A stretch of 64,000 nucleotides of DNA, taken from NCBI GenBank assembly GCA_905183005.1, contig CAJJDO010000001.1, positions 377,836 to 441,835 on the forward strand, given 5' to 3'. Position numbers and translations under genes: made by a program. How positions within the stretch are numbered: position 1 is the first letter of the stretch; each line of letters opens with the position of its first letter. This DNA is from Paramecium pentaurelia. Lineage: Eukaryota; Ciliophora; Oligohymenophorea; Peniculida; Parameciidae. Shown here piece by piece: positions 63,869 to 64,000 of this stretch. The notes under the pieces were generated by a model. It was not told the origin of the DNA. It ran no database searches and worked only from the letters and a program-made list of their open reading frames with translations.

Positions 63869-64000
63869 TCATTTTGGTACTATCTAATGTCGAAGCGGAG
63901 GTGTAAAATACTTCTTATGGTTTAATGAAATATTTCTAATTTATTTATTAAATGATACCTCATTTGATTATAATAGAAGGAATCTATATTCTAACAAGGA
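63869..64000 (-). CDS. 3' end of an unidentified gene (cut by window edge)
   Basis: The minus strand is open from the window edge to a TGA at 63869-63871, giving 43 residues that end HQIVPK. A possible 23-nt intron (GTATC...TTAG, complement of about 63934-63956) would switch to another frame that also stays open, so the exact C-terminus is uncertain. Nothing can be said about function. Confidence 0.35.

Noticed and set aside
1..64000. CRISPR arrays, tRNA or rRNA genes, transposons
   Set aside because: No regularly spaced direct repeats, no recognisable tRNA cloverleaf and no transposase or reverse-transcriptase motifs were seen on either strand by eye; a tRNAscan or RepeatMasker run would be needed to be certain.

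Overview
The window reads as macronuclear-type DNA of a ciliate close to or within Paramecium. In every convincing gene TAA and TAG are read as glutamine and TGA is the only stop. The genes are cut by tiny introns (mostly 22-32 nt, nearly all GTA...TAG/AAG), intergenic gaps are often under 100 bp, and the DNA is very A+T rich. A trichocyst matrix protein precursor (51892-53087) points to Paramecium in particular; I cannot name the species. Standard-code ORF calling shreds almost every gene here, so the models below were rebuilt by hand with code 6 and spliced introns. In most multi-exon models the intron set leaves a coding length divisible by three.

Layout. 1-2145: the end of an unknown Gln-rich gene, a small minus-strand gene, and a FYVE-like zinc-finger protein. 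2204-6307 (minus): an S49 peptidase and a multi-pass hybrid histidine kinase without its phospho-His and phospho-Asp. 6340-10935: a formin whose last 1133 bp are present twice around a single N. 10968-12795: a possible small membrane protein and the proteasome ubiquitin receptor Rpn13. 12847-21331: two coiled-coil proteins, an RME-8-like protein and an unknown protein. 22175-35100: three same-direction paralogues of about 1370-1470 residues with acylation-type N-termini (MGCC, MGIC, MGVC), TPR-like helices and a shared NPF tail. 36050-45272: a coiled-coil protein, a kelch protein, eIF3c and two unknown proteins. 45347-51788: a 2137-residue protein with LRR-like repeats followed by a complete patatin phospholipase domain. 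51892-59815: trichocyst matrix protein, a charged unknown protein, kinesin-1-like motor, RING protein and a protein with a PP1-docking motif. 59791-63299: a SETD3/LSMT-type SET-domain methyltransferase whose first part is duplicated around a second N. 63445-64000: a small MGSGQCC protein and the end of another gene.

Two stretches (6340-7472 = 7474-8606 and 59791-60894 = 60896-61999) appear identical and are each joined by one N. They look like unmerged contig overlaps, so the real chromosome is probably about 2.2 kb shorter than this window. No operons, tRNAs, rRNAs, CRISPR arrays or transposons were recognised. The strongest candidates for undescribed biology are the LRR-patatin fusion and the tandem trio of acylated TPR-like proteins.
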